A DNA stretch of 64,000 nt from Chitinophaga arvensicola (GTDB taxonomy: Bacteria > Bacteroidota > Bacteroidia > Chitinophagales > Chitinophagaceae): positions 2,882,556-2,946,555 of the forward strand of contig NZ_FOJG01000002.1 of the NCBI RefSeq assembly GCF_900110835.1. The letters are read 5' to 3'. Position 1 is the stretch's first letter. Every line of letters starts with the position of its first letter. Positions 63,901-64,000 of this stretch are shown piece after piece. The notes under the pieces were generated by a model. That model saw nothing but the letters and a program-made list of their open reading frames with translations. It had not been told where the DNA came from and ran no database searches. The position numbers were made by a program, and so were the translations under genes.

Positions 63901-64000
63901 CCGTCGCATAACGATAGACAGTACCCTGCTGACTACGGCCAGGGATAAACGTATTCCGTTTCAGCATGGAATAGAAAAGCTGATGCCGTCGAAGCTTATC
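60905..64000 (+). CDS. Very large AsmA-like envelope protein, 3' part outside the window
   Basis: The frame opens at the ATG at 60905 and is uninterrupted to the right edge, giving 1032 visible residues. One N-terminal membrane anchor lies at about 12-32 (LKILGALLLFRIVLGLLLYY). The rest is a long series of beta-strand repeats with recurring patterns such as IVHLQNGSLVYSKVNGPPPL and YIEVRDGELLLRGN. This is the layout of AsmA/TamB-type proteins, which span the periplasm and carry lipids between membranes. Several segments are low in charge and Gln/His-rich near the 3' part. The exact family cannot be set without the C-terminus. Confidence 0.75.
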   Translation, partial: MKLSPRLNKWLKILGALLLFRIVLGLLLYYLVEHKFVKIIQYIVSKESNDSYKFDADAIDFSLWKRNIIIKNARLVGKDTVHVSAHYDVAIPRVYLSIQSWRALILHKKLLVDSLSVIDPSLLIHEHVARGPRTDSFQLSSVVDHLEQALQYVNARIVHLQNGSLVYSKVNGPPPLRVDHFNFSIVNFSKVTHTDNHILGSDDVDFSFDNQHWILPDGRNTISFKRLHFSGKNQFFQLDSCTISSAATATKGEMSLSADQFYFNARHLPAIYMREELLIDTLVCIRPVLKLPGRKLSHTDKKVALDSLPNTLFKRMNFRYIEVRDGELLLRGNVSTGTTKRTNLNIYNLTIAHDTTPAITTDSIALRLNKIKFYSLDSMFQLSVDEFVLQRNDVIFNQVEYGPTPRNHSGKGLTFTAPSLRLNNVSLEDLLRKRLKATSAELYQPGIHFLTKAKTPVKGRMPIDSTRIKMPAFYQTLHGLSQTIQVNTFRIIEGNINFTSTGKTPVTLQVKNMNTDILLHNFLMSDSLVDIKHSMPNLHIEQMNVLSDKAGITVNNYAFDGTHRHNKAASLTVSLSNGTRMAANDLYWEVFDWDVYQESKDIQVDVLRIGALKIQAQSGGTKKTGPPKDLPVIRVAQLDVGSIQFSSEGADQHSSFNADKIALRNVRTRQHFITWGTATGQFSNIRHHSPGTDVSIAAVQLNTSGLTTITAADATLHNAEGYTKIKLPALQLQTALHSTDMSQLLVQSLNTAHPQIEIFRTGHHTAKKKAAPLQATLQKLAVSDAAILYTQLNGADTTRLQTTAQLEGSGIALHTGSPQLLHYQQLHLDLSALSFHHTGTQLEAPQLSVQLQKGQLHQDKNQQLSLRSGVVVNWQDIQLALHHGDTLDLVLQRLSGMFKDAGFYWQKAHKIAWSPFVGNTSIHQGGFYYRNKQLHAQAENVALDPATRTFYLHQFEVTPNLSAAETFRTAPWQKDYITVKGALLEISGMDIPDDSTIAIRRITIDSTLLTTARDKRIPFQHGIEKLMPSKLI

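Noticed and set aside
1..64000. Mobile elements, CRISPR arrays, rRNA or tRNA genes
   Set aside because: Nothing with a transposase, integrase, regular spaced repeats or a tRNA/rRNA signature was recognised on either strand.

Overview
The window looks like chromosomal DNA of a Bacteroidota bacterium, most likely a Chitinophaga-like member of the Chitinophagaceae. The evidence is three SusC/SusD outer-membrane import loci, two of them with an ECF sigma factor, a FecR-type anti-sigma factor and a SusC carrying an N-terminal STN signalling domain. Other support comes from many Cys-anchored lipoproteins with short Bacteroidota-type signal peptides, TAnnTTTG-like -7 promoter boxes, and few recognisable Shine-Dalgarno sites. 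No rRNA, tRNA, CRISPR array, transposase or phage gene was recognised. Both end genes are cut by the window.

Layout. 1-4882 (minus): a TonB-dependent receptor, a beta-helix lipoprotein and a truncated propeller-like lipoprotein. 5141-13150 (minus): ECF sigma, FecR, SusC, SusD and a GH30 glycosidase, a regulated glycan-use locus probably for a beta-glucan. 13422-15260 (plus): an unrecognised protein with two carboxypeptidase-regulatory-like segments. 15318-23156 (minus): a second ECF sigma, FecR, SusC and SusD set ending in a thioredoxin-fold protein. 23552-31098 (plus): a third SusC/SusD locus with a Mx1-type zinc metallopeptidase lipoprotein, a DUF4302 lipoprotein and a small exported protein. 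31177-37317: an HxlR regulator, LptD, a MocR regulator facing a CMD/AhpD-like protein and a GNAT acetyltransferase, and a YceI protein. 37422-42788: an exported asparaginase with aspartate 4-decarboxylase (asparagine to aspartate to alanine plus CO2), an AHSA1-like protein, and an AraC regulator divergent from an aldo/keto reductase. 43112-46925 (minus): a sulfatase, a Gfo/Idh/MocA oxidoreductase and a TIM-barrel isomerase.

47078-53248 is the most unusual block. A 107-residue protein resembling only the C-terminal beta-domain of GrpE is followed after 4 bp by an atypical Hsp70 with an enlarged region between its ATPase and substrate-binding parts. The Hsp70 gene converges, with overlapping stop codons, on two tandem paralogues that each have an N-terminal cytosolic part, one central membrane segment and a C-terminal domain. 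This could be a dedicated membrane-linked Hsp70 machine. No J-domain HPD motif is visible in it.

53300-64000: a YeiH-type transporter, a PYROXD2-like FAD oxidoreductase, a 777-residue GAF-type protein of unknown role, a DUF1579 protein facing a PfkB sugar kinase, a VIT1/CCC1 transporter, and the start of a very large AsmA-like envelope protein. All family assignments come from reading motifs by eye; no database search was possible.
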